Below are positions 11,691 to 23,766 of a stretch of DNA of 64,000 nt, in pieces (within the stretch, counting starts at the first letter, position 1; every line of letters begins with the position of its first letter). The stretch is from the NCBI RefSeq assembly GCF_027887165.1, contig NC_077227.1, forward strand, positions 81,795,430 through 81,859,429, read 5' to 3'. Under the pieces are notes generated by a model that was not told the DNA's origin, searched no databases, and was given only the letters and a program-made list of their open reading frames with translations. Made by a program: the position numbers and the translations under genes. The stretch is from Monodelphis domestica. Taxonomy: Eukaryota; Chordata; Mammalia; Didelphimorphia; Didelphidae.

Positions 11691-12600
11691 ACCCAAGATT
11701 ATCTCTGCCTACTTGAATATTTTGCCTGATTTTACTATGGTTCTCTGATGTCCTCTCTGTGTATATGGCCAAGGCAGGAGCAGATTGTAAATTATCCATG
11801 CCTGCTCCCTGCCCTCTGAAAATGTTCATCTATGTGGTCCTATAAGTTAACCAAAGACCTTTCTTCCGCTTCCTCAGCATTACAAGGATGCCAGTGGAGC
11901 TTGGAAACTGTGCGTGACTCTTACTCAATTGGCTTATAAATTTTTTTTGATAACATTTTAATAGCAACTTGATGACATTCCCTGTACAGTACCTCTCTGC
12001 TGTTGAGGAAATTAGCTCTCTATTGATGCTACCTTTCATCTTCTAGAAGCCTTTGGAAAGTCTTGTGCCTAAAAGGTTGATGTTCAGGATAAACTTAATA
12101 GAATTCTAAGACTGAAGAAATGAGAGTTCTGTACCAGTTCCCTGCACCTAAACCATATGGAAAGTTAAATCGCCAAAATAAATATTAGTTTAGGATCGGA
12201 ACTACCCCACACTAAATGATTCAATTTAAGAAATAGTTATTAGGCATCTACTATGAGCGAGGCACTGTAGGGAAACGTTATGTAATATTTGTATTCATGC
12301 AAAAGTATCATTTTTGTTATGTATTTTTATTGACCCAATTGGTTTGAAAAGAATTAAACATCAATCCTGGTCCATTGCCTAAATGAGATAATAGTAAAAG
12401 AAAAATAATGATATAAGAAAATGGGTGAAAAAGAAGAGAAAAATGGAAATGTATGTGCTTTAAACTTGTGTTCCCTTCAAAATTATTTAGTGGCACTGTT
12501 TTTATTATAAGAAGTTTAATATTCTGTTCTCCAAATGAGTCATTTTTCACTATTAGTAGCTCAGAGAGAACTCCATCTTACCTCTACCAAGCTTGTGTGT
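11691..12600. other. No recognised gene
   Basis: AT-rich sequence. A short MIR-like piece (TATTAGGCATCTACTATGAG) lies near 12238-12275. Nothing else is recognised. Confidence 0.45.
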
Positions 12601-12690
12601 ATATATGTGCATGTGTATATAATATATATGGTGTAATATCTATTACACATGCATAATGTAATATATTATGCACATGCATATATGCATATG
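12600..12690. repeat. AT-rich purine/pyrimidine-alternating tract with inverted repeat
   Basis: Alternating TGTATATATG-like sequence contains the imperfect palindrome GCATAAT...ATTATGC around 12651-12672. Slippage-prone simple sequence. Confidence 0.6.
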
Positions 12691-12778
12691 TATAAAACAA
12701 TATAAAAGTATTACTGAATCACTGGAAAAAGGAAACTTTACCAGATCTTCATAAAATTGTTGGTCCAGATCCATGTTC

Positions 12779-12792
12779 ATTCTTTCTCTCTC

Positions 12793-12829
<37 letters not shown>
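12779..12829. repeat. (CT)n microsatellite
   Basis: A near-perfect CT dinucleotide run of about 50 bases, with a single CCC interruption. Confidence 0.95.
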
Positions 12830-13503
12830 AAATTGACTGTAGAGTCGAGTTGTGTCCCTAGTGCTGCCTCACAGCATTGGAATGTCTGAGCTAACTGTGC
12901 TTCCAAAGAGCTCAATACTACTCAGAACAGCACTGCCCAGACTTTCTGGAGATTTTAATTCACTTCCAAACCTTGCCAACAATTATACACAAGGTGCCTT
13001 TTTACACCCTGCTCTCTGTTCAGTGAAAAATGCAGGCTATCTCAGGGGGAAACAATGGCTCAATTCAAGACTTTTTCAGAAATACAGCACACAAATTTGA
13101 CAGAGTGTACTTCTGCCAACTATTATCTGTAGGAAGAAAGACTGCTAGATAAAGAGCCTGTGAACTGGAAATATTGTACAATTTCCATGGAAAAATTCTG
13201 TTACAATAAACTTGGTTGTACATCTTTCCATATAAGACTACTTTGCACAAATTAAAAACAAAAACAGTCCCACCAAATCTTGTGGAGAATTTACTTTAAA
13301 TACAAAACACATAAATGTTCCAAAATCAAAATTTATTTCTTAACTGAAATTATATTCTCAACTTTAGGAATTCATGAATTAAATTGCAAATTAATTCAAA
13401 GTAACATTACTTTCCTTCAACACCAATTTACAAAATGTAGGGGTTCTCCCATTTGGGTGTTCTATTACAGCCAGCTGGAATGCTGAACTCCTCCTATAGC
13501 CTG
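12830..13503. other. No recognised feature
   Basis: No repeat family, RNA gene or credible exon was recognised. Confidence 0.45.
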
Positions 13504-14167
13504 TGCTATAGCTAAACAGATTGGCACATTGCCAGACTCAACAAACCAGCCATCAGTTAACCCATTTATAAACAAACCATTCGTTTGGAAACAAAATGGC
13601 CAACACAGGCACAGTCTACTCATTTATTAGTTCTTGTTGAATGTTAACTAATGCCCAGATTACTAAATGTACTGGCAGACTTTGAAACTGCTTCAATTGC
13701 TGAGGAAGAATTGACTATTTCAGTCCTCAGCTTTTATATGCTATTTCTCAGGTCTGAAGATATTGTAAAAAAAAAAACAATACAGGAATTACTAGAAGAA
13801 ATTGTTTGGAAAGCAGCCAACAAGGGCAAGTGATAGCAAAATATGAAGTGTAGGCAGAGGAACCCTCCCTGATCAGCAGGCCCTTGGATCATCTCAAGTG
13901 GGTCACATGTATTCTGGCTCCATAATGAAGGTTTGGATATGGCATGCAAATCCAGAGAGATCCTTTGGTCTGCTTCCCATTACCTGCTGGATAGGAGAAA
14001 GGGCTGATACTATGTTAGTTTAAAAGGAGACACTCCTTTTCCCACCCTCCCCTTCTCTTTTATTCTTCTGAATAAAAATGTGGCTTACAACCTCTCTCTG
14101 GAACTTGCTGTAAAGGGTGAAAGAACTGCACAAAATTCCCCTAGCCACAGAGTGGTGACTGCTCACA
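13504..14167 (+). mobile_element. Probable solo ERV LTR
   Basis: The stretch begins TGCTATAG and ends GCTCACA, fitting LTR termini. It carries an AATAAA signal near 14071 followed by a T/C-rich stretch, and is flanked by a 4-bp repeat CCTG (13500-13503 and 14168-14171). A 4-bp duplication is usual for class I ERVs. A match this short was found by searching, so part of the agreement could be chance; the 3' side is better supported than the 5' limit. Confidence 0.45.
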
Positions 14168-14539
14168 CCTGGCTACCTGAGCAAGTACTTAGCCAGGTCC
14201 ATCAGAATCAGGACCTCAAGACCCTGGGTGCCTCTTCTGCTTTAGATTGCTTTGCCTAAGCATAAATGATGTAATAGCACTACTGAGATGGATGTTTCCA
14301 GACTAGAAGGAAATTTGTAAGTCTGAGAGATTGGAAACTCCTAGTTCCCTCAGTCACTGGCAAAATGGTAGCTATTCTCAAAAGCAATGGAGAAGTTTGG
14401 GAAAGGTATGAGTTGGGGGAAGTTTATGTTTTCTTTAGTACATGTTGAGTTTGAAATGTCTATAGGAGATAGAGTTGTCCAGCCAGCAATTGCTAATGAG
14501 AAACTAGAATTACAGAAATAGTTTAAAGCTGTAGGAATG

Positions 14540-16017
14540 TAGCAGATTGGCTAACATGACAGCAAAGGAAAGTGATAAATGTTGGAAGGGATGTGGCAAA
14601 GTAAGGACATTAATGCATTGCTGGTGGAGTTGTGAATTGATCCAGTCATAGCACTGCTGGGCTTGTACCCCAAAGAGATAATAAGGAAAAAGACTTGTAC
14701 AAGAATATTCATAGCTGCGCTCTTTGTGGTGGCCAAAAATTGGAAAACGAGGGGATGCCCATCAATTGGGGAATGGCTGAACAAATTGTGGTATATGTTG
14801 GTGATGGAATACTATTGTGCTAAAAGTAATAATAAAGTAGAGGAATTCCATGGAGACTGGAACAACCTCCAGGAAATGATGCAGAGTGAGAGGAGCAGAA
14901 CCAGGAGAACAATGTACACAGACGGATACATCATGGCACAGTTGAATGTAATGGACTTCTCTACTAGCAGCAATGTAATGATCTAGGACAATTCTGAAAG
15001 ACTCATGAGAAAGAACACTATCTACATTTAGAGGAAGAACTGTGAGAATAGAAATACAGAAGAAAAACAACTGTTTGATCACATGGGTTGATGGGGATAT
15101 GATTGAAAATACTCTAAACCAGGGGTCCCCAAACTTTTTACACAGGGGGGCCAGTTCACTGTCCCTCAGACAGTTGGAAGCCTGGACTATTAAAAAAAAA
15201 AAAAAACTATGAACAAATCCCTATGCACACTGCACATATCTTATTTTAAAGTAAAAAAAAAACAAAATGGGGACAAATGCAATATTTAAAATAAAGAACA
15301 AGTAAATTTAAATCAACAAACTCACAACATAATCGCCCTATACAGACATTGGATAGCCTGTATACAGTACTGGAAGCGGTGTTGGGCCTGTGACACTGTA
15401 TACTGCTGTCTGGGATAGCAGAAGCTGCAGCGCTGGCTGTGATGGACCTGTCACACCTTGCACAGCCCATCACCACCACCACTATACCCGGCAGCAGTAG
15501 AGGCAGTGTGGAATCCCCTCCCCCAGATCGGCACTCACCATGCTGCCTTCTTCCATTGTGTAGCCACATAATCCTTTGCACTGTGCCTTGTTCTCCTTCA
15601 GTTACTCTCAGAACAAGGCGCCACACAAAGGATTATGTCACCAGAAGTAATACTATACGTGAGCGACACCAAGCTTTGCAGTGCCACCACATACAGTACT
15701 GCAAGAACACAGGATGCATACATCCTGTGGTCCTCTCACTGACCACCAATGAAAGAGGTGCCCCTTCTGGAAGTGTGGTGGGGGACAGATAAATGGCCTC
15801 AGGGGGCAGCAGTTTGGGGACCCCTGCTCTAAATGATCACTCTAGTGCAATTATCAATAATATGGAAATAGGTCTTGATCAGTGACACATGTAAAACCCA
15901 GTGGAATTGCGCATCAGCTATGGGACGGGTGTTGGGGGAGGGGAGAAAAAGAATGTGAATCTTGTAACCATGGAAAAATATTCTAAATTAAATAAAATTT
16001 TCCAATACTTGAAAAAA
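14540..16017 (+). mobile_element. 5'-truncated LINE-1 copy C
   Basis: This is a 3' L1 piece starting in the ORF2 C-terminal domain, with the CWKGCGKVRTLMHCWWSC knuckle near 14579-14632. It is flanked by a perfect 15-bp target duplication AAAGCTGTAGGAATG at 14525-14539 and 16018-16032, so it is a clean target-primed insertion into the L2. Compared with copy A it lacks about 70 bases between two TTGATCCA-like sites near 14638, consistent with a deletion between short direct repeats. Its 3' UTR differs from that of A and B, so it belongs to another subfamily. A hAT element sits inside its 3' UTR. Confidence 0.93.
15120..15826. mobile_element. hAT-family MITE (non-autonomous DNA transposon)
   Basis: The 707-bp element has perfect 16-bp terminal inverted repeats CAGGGGTCCCCAAACT at both ends. 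It is flanked by an 8-bp target duplication, CTCTAAAC at 15112-15119 and CTCTAAAT at 15827-15834, which fits the hAT pattern nTnnnnAn. The uninterrupted L1 sequence at this site in copies A and B reads CTCTAAAT, which confirms the insertion point. There is no transposase frame inside, so it was moved in trans. The short T/A at each end and the C/A-rich interior fit Charlie-like hAT elements known in opossums, but the family name is not certain. Confidence 0.9.
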
Positions 16018-16990
16018 AAAGCTGTAGGAATGGATTTTGAAGTCACTTATAGAGTGATAATTAAACACAAGAGATCTGATGAATCCATCAAAGGAGAGGG
16101 TATAAAAAAAGAAAAGCACCCAGGACAGAACCATTTAGAGGGATAATAAACCAAAAGAGACTGAAAAGAAGCTATCAAATAAGTAGGAAGAACACCAAAA
16201 GAAAATTATATTATTAAGAAGCCTGCCGAGAACAAGTCCAAGATAAGGAGTGATCAACGGTGACACGAATTGTGAAATAAAGTAAAATGAAGCCTAAGAA
16301 AAGAGATTTAACAAGAGATCAATTAAAACCTTGGAGATGATGATAGTAGTATGATCAAAAGCCAGATTGTAAAGATTGAGAAATGAATGTGAAGAGAGGA
16401 AATGAGGCAACAAATATAAATGATCCTTTCTTGGGGTTTGGCTCTGACATGAAAAAGAAGCACAATATAACAAATATAAGAAATGGCAGGGTCAAGTAGA
16501 GGATTTTTAAAGATGGAGGAGAACTATGTGTTTATAGGTGTTAGAGAAGGAGCCAGTGCCAGTGGACAGGGAGAAATTCAAGATAAAAGAAAAAAAGAGA
16601 GAATTTTCTAGGGACCAAATTCCTGAATAAGGCAAGAGGAAAGGAGAGAAGGTAGGGCAAGATTACAAGCCAAAGTAGAGATTTTGACCTTGGTAAGAAG
16701 GACTGCCTTTTCATCAAAAACTACGCCAAAGAAGGAAAGAATGAATGATGATTTAGGGATGGGGAGAGGGAGGAGGATGAGTACAGAATAGGGAAGAAGA
16801 GGGAGCTCCCAATAGATGCTTCTATTTTCTCAGTAAAGTAGAAGGCAAAGGCGTCTGCCAAGAGGAAGAAGGAAGAAAAATAGTATAAGAGGTTTGAGAG
16901 GAGAGGGTTTGAACAAAATGTGAAGAATGTAATAGAGAGGAAAAAAGAATTGCCATGCAGCAATGAGATTCTAGTTGAAATTAGATTACA

Positions 16991-18300
16991 AGAATACATT
17001 GTAGATATTGTAACTCTGATTCCAGACTATCATTATAAAGCAAATATCACAATATAACAAGTTGCATGAATTTTTTGGTTTCTCAGAGCATATAAAAATC
17101 ACATTTATATTATACTATAGACTATTAAGTGTATAATAATGTCTAAAATGTACATTTAAGCCATGTAAAACAACATACATTAATTTTGTAAACTTTATTG
17201 CTAAAAATTATAATCCTCATCTGAGCCTTTATCCAGTTGTAATCTTTTTGCTGATGGAGGGTCTTGCCTCAATGTTGATGGCTGCTAACTGACTAGGGTG
17301 GTGATTTCTTAAGGTGGAGGTGACTGGTTATTTCTTAGTAAGACAACAACAAAGTTGGCCATGTCTATTGATTCTTCCTTTCACAAAAGATTTCTCTATA
17401 GCGCATGAAATTATTTGGTATCATTTTACCCAAGGTAGAACTTCTTTCAAAATAGTAATCAATCCTCTCAAATCCTGCCCTTACATTAATCAATTAAGTT
17501 TATGTGATATTCTTCAATATTGTTGTCTCTCAGGAAATAAGAAGGCCAAAGGAAAAGGAGAAAGGGGAATGAATGGCTGGTCAGTAGAACAGTCAGAACA
17601 CACGCAACATTTATGAATTAAATTCTCTGTGCAGTTGGCAGTGTCCCAAAGCAGTTACAACAGTAATATCAAAGGTCATTGATCACAGAAATCCCAAAAT
17701 ATGTTACAGAAACACAATGTGAACACATCCCATTGAAAAAATGGTGAAGAGAGATTTGTTCAATGCAGGACTACCACAAACCTTCAATTTATTCAAAATA
17801 AAACAAAACAAAACCCACAAAATATCTCCAAAGTGCAAAAAAGTGAAATTCAATAAAAGGAATTTATACAGATCTGTAGTGAACCTAGTCACAAACACCA
17901 TTGGATAACTCTGGTAGCTTTTAGTAACACATGTCTAGAAGCATAGAAGGCAAATGATAGAAATAACCTAGAGTTGGCAAGGAGTGAACTAGTATAAAAC
18001 TAAAGACGAAAAAAAGGAACTGATAGTATATAACTGAACTAGTCAAGACTATAAAAAAGAAGATTATGAGGCCAGAGTAGGGGTGATCAATTGAGAGAAT
18101 TATAAAAAAAACAAAAAACCTTGGAGTCACGAAAAGAAAAAAAGAATAGAATTAGTAAGATTGAGGCTGAAGGATAAATTGAAGGGTAGCAAGTTAAAGT
18201 TGGAAAAAGAAATTTTAGAGTTCTAGGTAATAAAGGAAAAAGAGATGAATGAGATACATATACATATATACTGTATATTTATACAGTATCAATTCACCTA
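16991..18300. other. No recognised gene
   Basis: AT-rich sequence with short chance frames only. No repeat could be named with confidence. Confidence 0.45.
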
Positions 18301-18334
18301 AAAAGAATATAATTCACCCTTTGATCCAGCAATA

Positions 18335-18790
18335 TTTTGGTCTTCATTCCGACTCCATCAGTTCTTTCTCTAGAGGTGGAAGGCATTTTTTTCAACCTGA
18401 GTCTTTGGGATTGTCTTAGATCACTGTATTGCTGAGAATAGCTAGGTCATTTACAGTTAACAATAGGGCTGTTGTTGTGTACAGTGTTCTCTTGATTCTA
18501 CTCAATTCACTTTGCATCAGTTCATGTAAATCTTTCCAGGTTTTTCTGAAATTATTGTTTGTCCTTTAGCACTATAGTATTCCATTATAATCATATACTG
18601 CAACTTGTTCATCCATTCCCAATTAATGGACAACCCCTTACTTTCCAATTCTTTGGTATCACAAAAAGAGTCTCTATAAATAATTTTGTACAAATAGGTC
18701 CTTCCTATTCCCACCCCCCTCTTTGGGATACAAACCTAGTGGTGGTATTGCTGGGTCAAAGAATGAATTATACTTTTTTTGTGTAAATTA
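18335..18790 (-). mobile_element. Old LINE-1 fragment, antisense
   Basis: On the minus strand the sequence reads as the C-terminal part of L1 ORF2 and the start of its 3' UTR. Plus-strand blocks such as CTTGTTCATCCATTCCCAAT, TTGTACAAATAGGTC and CTTTGGGATACAAACC are the complements of the EWLNK, CTRIF and GLYPKE coding blocks. The minus-strand frame at 18517-18714 keeps WEWMNKLQYMIIMEYYSA. The copy is older than A-C. Confidence 0.85.
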
Positions 18791-18888
18791 TTTTCCTTGA
18801 GTTTGATCACTCCATATAAACATTGATTGCTTTACCCTTTCTTTCCTATATTATTTTGAAATATTCTTTTAAAAATAAAATGTATCAA

Positions 18889-19105
18889 TCCTTTTTTTTT
18901 TAAACCCTTACCTTCCATCTTGGAATCAGTACTGTGTATTGGTTCCAAGGCAGAAGAGTGGTAAGGGTAGGGTTAAGTGACTTGCCCAGGGTAACACAGC
19001 TGGGGAGTGTCTGAGGCCAGATTTGAACCTAGGACCTCCCATCTCTAGGCCTGGCTCTCAATCCACTGAGCTACCCCAGCTGTCCTGTCCCCCCCCCCCC
19101 CCCCC
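18889..19105 (-). mobile_element. CORE-SINE with an expanded 5' G run
   Basis: A full-length MAR1/WSINE-type element in antisense: the poly(A) appears as T10 at about 18892-18901, then the tail, the CORE block, the B box (GATTTGAACCTAGG complement) and the A box (CCACTGAGCTA). At its 5' end the usual four or five Gs are replaced by a run of 17 (plus-strand C17 at 19089-19105). Confidence 0.9.
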
Positions 19106-19852
19106 ATACTTTTTAAATCATAGAAATAATTAACTAAATTTAGGCCAAACTACTTTCTATTATAATCAGAAAAGGTATTTGAAATATTTATTGGACTGAA
19201 AAAGGTTCTGCTGATTTTTACTAAGGTTTTCTTTCCTTTTTTTCCTTCTCAATTGTCTCAAATTAGACTAAACCAAATAAAATTAGTTTGCTAACACTAC
19301 TGCAGTTCTGAATTGAGACACTTTCCTTTGTTCGATTATTACAATAATCAATATTTTAGTTAACATAATAGCTGATATTACTAGTTTACATGCATTATTT
19401 TACTAACTCTAAAAAACTGAAATAATTGATGAAGTAGTATTTTAGTAAAATGAGACTCAGAGAAAGATAGTCTTCAATGCATCTCTTAAACTTCTTGGAG
19501 GAAGCAACTTTGATCTGTTTCCTTCTGCTCTCTTTAATGAAGTTATCCAAGCACCATTTTGCTTTAGCACCAAACAATTTCAAGCTGTCAAAATAGTATC
19601 CTAGGAAAACTCACTCATTGTAAAGCTCCAGTAAAATTTTCCCAAAATCTAAGAGCTCAGTGCTTGTGCACAAAGACTATTGTGGCAATAGCACAAATAA
19701 AGTTAACAATCATTAGAAATTCTTAGTTGCACTTGAGAAAAAGATAGACCTCTGTTGAAGTACGCAGTTCTTGTCTTTGTCTCTCTTATGGCACTTATCA
19801 TGTATAGCCTTGATCATGTATCCCTTTGTTTTTTAGTGATTTCTTCCTCAAT
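19106..19852. other. No recognised feature
   Basis: AT-rich, with short chance frames only. Confidence 0.45.
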
Positions 19853-19866
19853 AAGAATGAACCACA

Positions 19867-19964
19867 CAATGGGAGGGGTGGTGGGAGGGGGAGAGGAAAA
19901 GAAAATGATCTTTGTTTCTAATGAATAATGTTTGAAAATGACCAAATAAAATAATGTTAAAAAA
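19867..19964 (+). mobile_element. Extremely 5'-truncated LINE-1 (about 100 bp)
   Basis: Only the last 100 bases of the A/B-type L1 3' UTR are present: the GGGAGGGGTGGTGGG tract, AAAATGATCTTTG, GACCAAATAAAATAA and poly(A). It is flanked by a 14-bp target duplication AAGAATGAACCACA at 19853-19866 and 19965-19978. Confidence 0.93.
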
Positions 19965-20044
19965 AAGAATGAACCACAAAACCAAAAGCAACAGTGTTTG
20001 TTTATAGATTCCAATTATATTTGGAGGTTTTACTTCTCCTCTAA

Positions 20045-20710
20045 CTTCTTAATTCTCCATGGCCTATTTTTCTAACCACATAATTTAACTGAAACTTCTG
20101 TCTTCTAAGTTACATATGATCTATTGACTGCCAAATCTAATGTCTTTTTCTCAGTCCTCATCTTCTTTGGTCTCTCTGTAGCTTTTAGCACTGTAGATCA
20201 CTATCATTTTCTAAGTGCTTTATTCTCTCTGGGTTTTTGTGACACTATTTTGTCCTGGCTTTCCTACCTGTAGGACTTCTTCTTTTCAGTCTTCATTGCT
20301 AGATCTTCGTCCAGGTTATGCCTACTAACTGTGGATTTACCCTACAGCTCTGATTTGGGCCCTGTTCTCCATCTACAATTTTTCCTTTAGTGATCTTATT
20401 CACTTCCATAAATTAAATTATCTCTATACAAATAATTCCCAAATCTACTTATTCAGCCCTAATTTTTCTGCTGACCTCTAGTCACATCTCCAACTGCCTT
20501 ATTGGACATCTTGAACTCAACATGTTAAAAAAATGAATTCATTATCTTTCCCCCAATCCTTCCCTTCTTCCTAATTTTTCTTTTATTATCAAGAGCGCTA
20601 CTTTCCTCGAAGTCATCTAGGCTTACAACCTAGGTATTAATCTCAATTTCTTCTTGTCATCTTTCATCTCCATACCCAATCTGTTTCTAAGTTTTGTAGA
20701 TTCTACTGTA
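20045..20710 (+). mobile_element. L2 LINE, reverse-transcriptase region
   Basis: The sense-strand L2 is recognisable from blocks matching the RT core: TTCCCAAATCTACTTATTCA (the position coding the YADDSQIYLS-like block), AACTCAACATGTTAAAAAAA and CCAATCTGTTTCTAAG. It is decayed, with no open frame. Its 3' continuation appears after an insert at 21936. Confidence 0.75.
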
Positions 20711-21935
20711 ACTCAAGCCCAAAATCCATTGATATGAGATGATGGACATCAATGCCCCACTCCTGTGGGGGTTTGGGAGGCCAGGTTGGGATTGGAAAGA
20801 TCTAGAGAAAAGAGTTCCTTGCTCTTTCTACCATCAGCTTAGAGAAAGAAAATGCATGATGTAAACCTTTTTTCAGGTCACTTAAAGGAAAGATTCCGGA
20901 AAGAAGCCAGCATAAGAGGAGCTAGAAATTGTTTTAATGTCTCTATGGTCAGTTTGCTATTTTAGAAACGTAAGAGAATTTTCCCTTTGGGTGAGTTCTG
21001 AGACTCACTCTCTTGGATGAGATGAGCTGTCTCACTTCCAAAGGGAGAGCTTCTTTAATTTATATGGATTTAGTTGTATTCTCATATGTATATTTTCTCT
21101 GATTTGTTTTTCTATTGATATGAATAAATGGGTTTGCTCTGTGTGTTCTTTGTGGAACTAGTATTTGACAGTAAGGTAGTCAAGCCTTAGATGTAAGGGG
21201 ACACTCTTTCCCCATTAATGAATAGCAATCAGGAGTTTAGCGTGAATCTATTTTCCCTAAATGAAAAATATTTAAGGAAACATAAAAGATTCAATCTTAC
21301 CCCAGTATCCCTTTCTCTGAGGAAAGCAGAGTAGTGACCAGCTTTTGGCCCCACCTCCTGCTTCTCCTCCTAGCAAGAATTAAGTCTTACTTGGAAAAGA
21401 TTTGGGGGAAGAGTGGTAATATCTTTTGACTTGAGCATAAATTGTACTTAAATGAGTCAGAGTTGTAAAAAATTGTTAGCCCCACTCTCTCTTCCAAAAT
21501 CATCAAAGTCCAGTGGCAAGACAAAAGTCAAAACTACTGGTAATGGCTTGGGATACAGTGGATGCCCTTTATTTTTTCCATGTCTAAACAAGTTCTAAGT
21601 GGTTGCTAATGTTCCCTTCGTGGCCCTTAGAACAAATTGTTCTCTTCTTCTTCTGCCAGAGGAAGACTTCACCTCAGGTGGACATCCCTCTAAAACACCA
21701 ATGGATTTGAGGCTGGTTGGTTACCCTCAACCTGGTTTAACCCCCCCTTCCCCTCCCCCCACCCCCTGCTCACAATGGTTTTTCTAGGGTCTGACTGATG
21801 TGCTGTGCATGCTACAGCTTCTTGAAGTCACAGGTGAGAGCTGGGTTGCAGGTGGACAACAAAGAGGAAATCAGCCCTGAAAAGGGCTCAGCAGGTCCTC
21901 ATACCAGAGATATTAGCCTTCCCTGAACATCTCAC
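20711..21935 (+). mobile_element. Unresolved 1.2-kb insert within the L2, LTR-like in part
   Basis: The two L2 parts should nearly abut, so this block is an insertion (or several). It contains AATAAATGGGTTTGCTC at about 21123, followed by a T-rich stretch, resembling an LTR R-U5 region in plus orientation. I cannot define TG/CA ends with a matching duplication, and no coding region is recognised. Confidence 0.35.
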
Positions 21936-22412
21936 CCTCATGTGTACACAGAAGTACACTCCATTCTCATGTACTCTGCAATCCAGTAACACTAACCTCC
22001 TTATTGTTCCTCACATAAGACATTCCATGTTCCAACTCTTTATTTTCACTGGTCCCAGATGTTTCACTGACATTTTCACTCATGGTTTCACATGCAAGGC
22101 ATTCTCTCCCTCCTCATTTCTTCCTCCTAGCTTCCTTCAAATCTCAGGTTAAATCCCACATTTTACAAAGTTTGTCCTAATCCACCCCTCCCCCTTAATG
22201 TTACTGCTTTGCCTCTGCTGTTTATTTCTTCCCAATTTATCTTGTATATTGCTTAAGTGTACATAGTGGTTTCCATGGTATAACCCCCAGTAGATTATAA
22301 GCTCCTTCAGGGAAGGTACTAGTTTGTTGTATTGCTTTCTTTGAATCTCCAATGTTTAGTGCAGTATCTGGCACATAGTATGTGTTTAATTAATGCTTGT
22401 TGACTAACTGAA
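21936..22412 (+). mobile_element. L2 LINE 3' end
   Basis: Typical L2 3' terminal blocks are present: TTATAAGCTCCTTCAGGGAA, TCTGGCACATAGTATGTGTT and the terminal TTAATGCTTGTTGACTAACT. It continues the L2 that begins at 20045. Confidence 0.85.
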
Positions 22413-23344
22413 AATATATTTCTATATTCATACCATAATTTCAGATATTTGGGGGGACAAAATTTACTTTCCCTAAAATCCTCTTCCAAAGTGTAACCAT
22501 CATGTAGAGGCAGCCATTGGTTCTTATAAGCTATTATAATGAAGCAAAAGTTCTGACAGTTTCTACCAAGCTAAAAAGGATATCAGTATAATCTTAAATC
22601 AGACTCTGTCATTCAGTGGTCTTCCTAGTCAGAGAAACTATTTACTAAACAATCTGGAGAATAATTATTATTTTCACTATTGCAACCCCTCAGCTATCTA
22701 TCAAGTTGTAGAGAGATTGATTTTTGTTGATAAAAAGAATAGTAATACAGATAAAAATCACAGATCCTTGAAGTTTTATAATGCATACACAAAATTATTA
22801 CAGTGAAATATGAGCTTAATTGCCCAGTTGCCAACAACAAACACCCATTGCTTCAATGAACTGTAAAACCATAAGAATGGTGTTCTAAGCGAGGTCTGAC
22901 TCAGGGTATTTCTATCTCCCTGGTAGTTTAGGGTTCATATTGGAACAAAATGAGTCACTGGCATGTCATTCAACAATTAATAAAAGGAGATATACTTAGA
23001 CATTGCAGGAAAAGAATATTCAGTAAGGAAAGGCATTAAGACCCCCTTAAGTTGATTTAACTGAGTGAAACTCCTATCAGGATTCACCAACCAACATATG
23101 AAGGTTCCTGGAGCTCCTTTTAGTTGCTTTGGGCTCAGGCAATGAGGTTGACATCAACAATTAGAGTTTTGTACTCCTCTGAGCCCAACAAGTCTTGAGA
23201 AATGTCTCACTACCTTTTAAGGAAATACTAGCTGAACCTGTGTAGAGAGAAGGGTTAGGATAGTCTTCCTATCATAAATATGTTGAATGAAAGAAGAGGT
23301 ACTAGAATTATAATCTTTTCCAGATAAATTAGCTGTTACTGGTG
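22413..23344. other. No recognised feature
   Basis: No repeat family, RNA gene or exon was recognised. Confidence 0.45.
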
Positions 23345-23766
23345 AGTACTGAATGAATCAACAAGTCTTTGTTAAACTCTTACTATTTTACAAGCATTAT
23401 GCCTTTGCATACTAAAGATGTAAGTGTTATGAAATGACCCCTACTTTCAATGAGTTTTTATTATATTGAGGGAGATAGCAAGTGATATAGAAATATATAC
23501 AGCATAAATATAAAGTTGATAAGTACATACTCATGTATACACAAAAATGCTAAGTAGTTAGTTACAAGGCAACTCAGGAAGGACAACACTAGTTGGTGTT
23601 TGGCTCAAGAAAAGCCTCATGAAAGAGATGGTGTGTGAGCATCATCTTAAAGAAAAGGAGGATCTCTGAGGTGGGGATAAGTAGGGAATATTTTTCAAGC
23701 CTGGGGGATAACCGATTCAAGGTCCTAGAGACAGCAGATGGAGTGTCATGAATGAAGAATAAAGAG

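Larger units (their letters stand above)
14441..16990 (-). mobile_element. Antisense L2 LINE, interrupted by L1 copy C
   Basis: The L2 (CR1-clade) sequence is read on the minus strand. The left part, 14441-14539, holds a CATGTTGAGTTTGAAATGTC block. The right part, from 16018, holds an AAGCCAGATTGTAAAGATTG block and a GGAGCCAGTGCCAGTGGACA block. The two parts join logically once the L1 is removed. The copy is old and strongly diverged, with no coding capacity. Confidence 0.7.

Noticed and set aside
12600-12690. CRISPR-like or regulatory palindrome array
   Set aside because: The inverted repeats come from alternating AT-rich simple sequence, with no spacers and no repeated unit beyond slippage.
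15439-15792. 117-codon frame in the hAT element as a transposase remnant
   Set aside because: No DDE or BED zinc-finger blocks typical of hAT transposases. The element is too short and looks non-autonomous.
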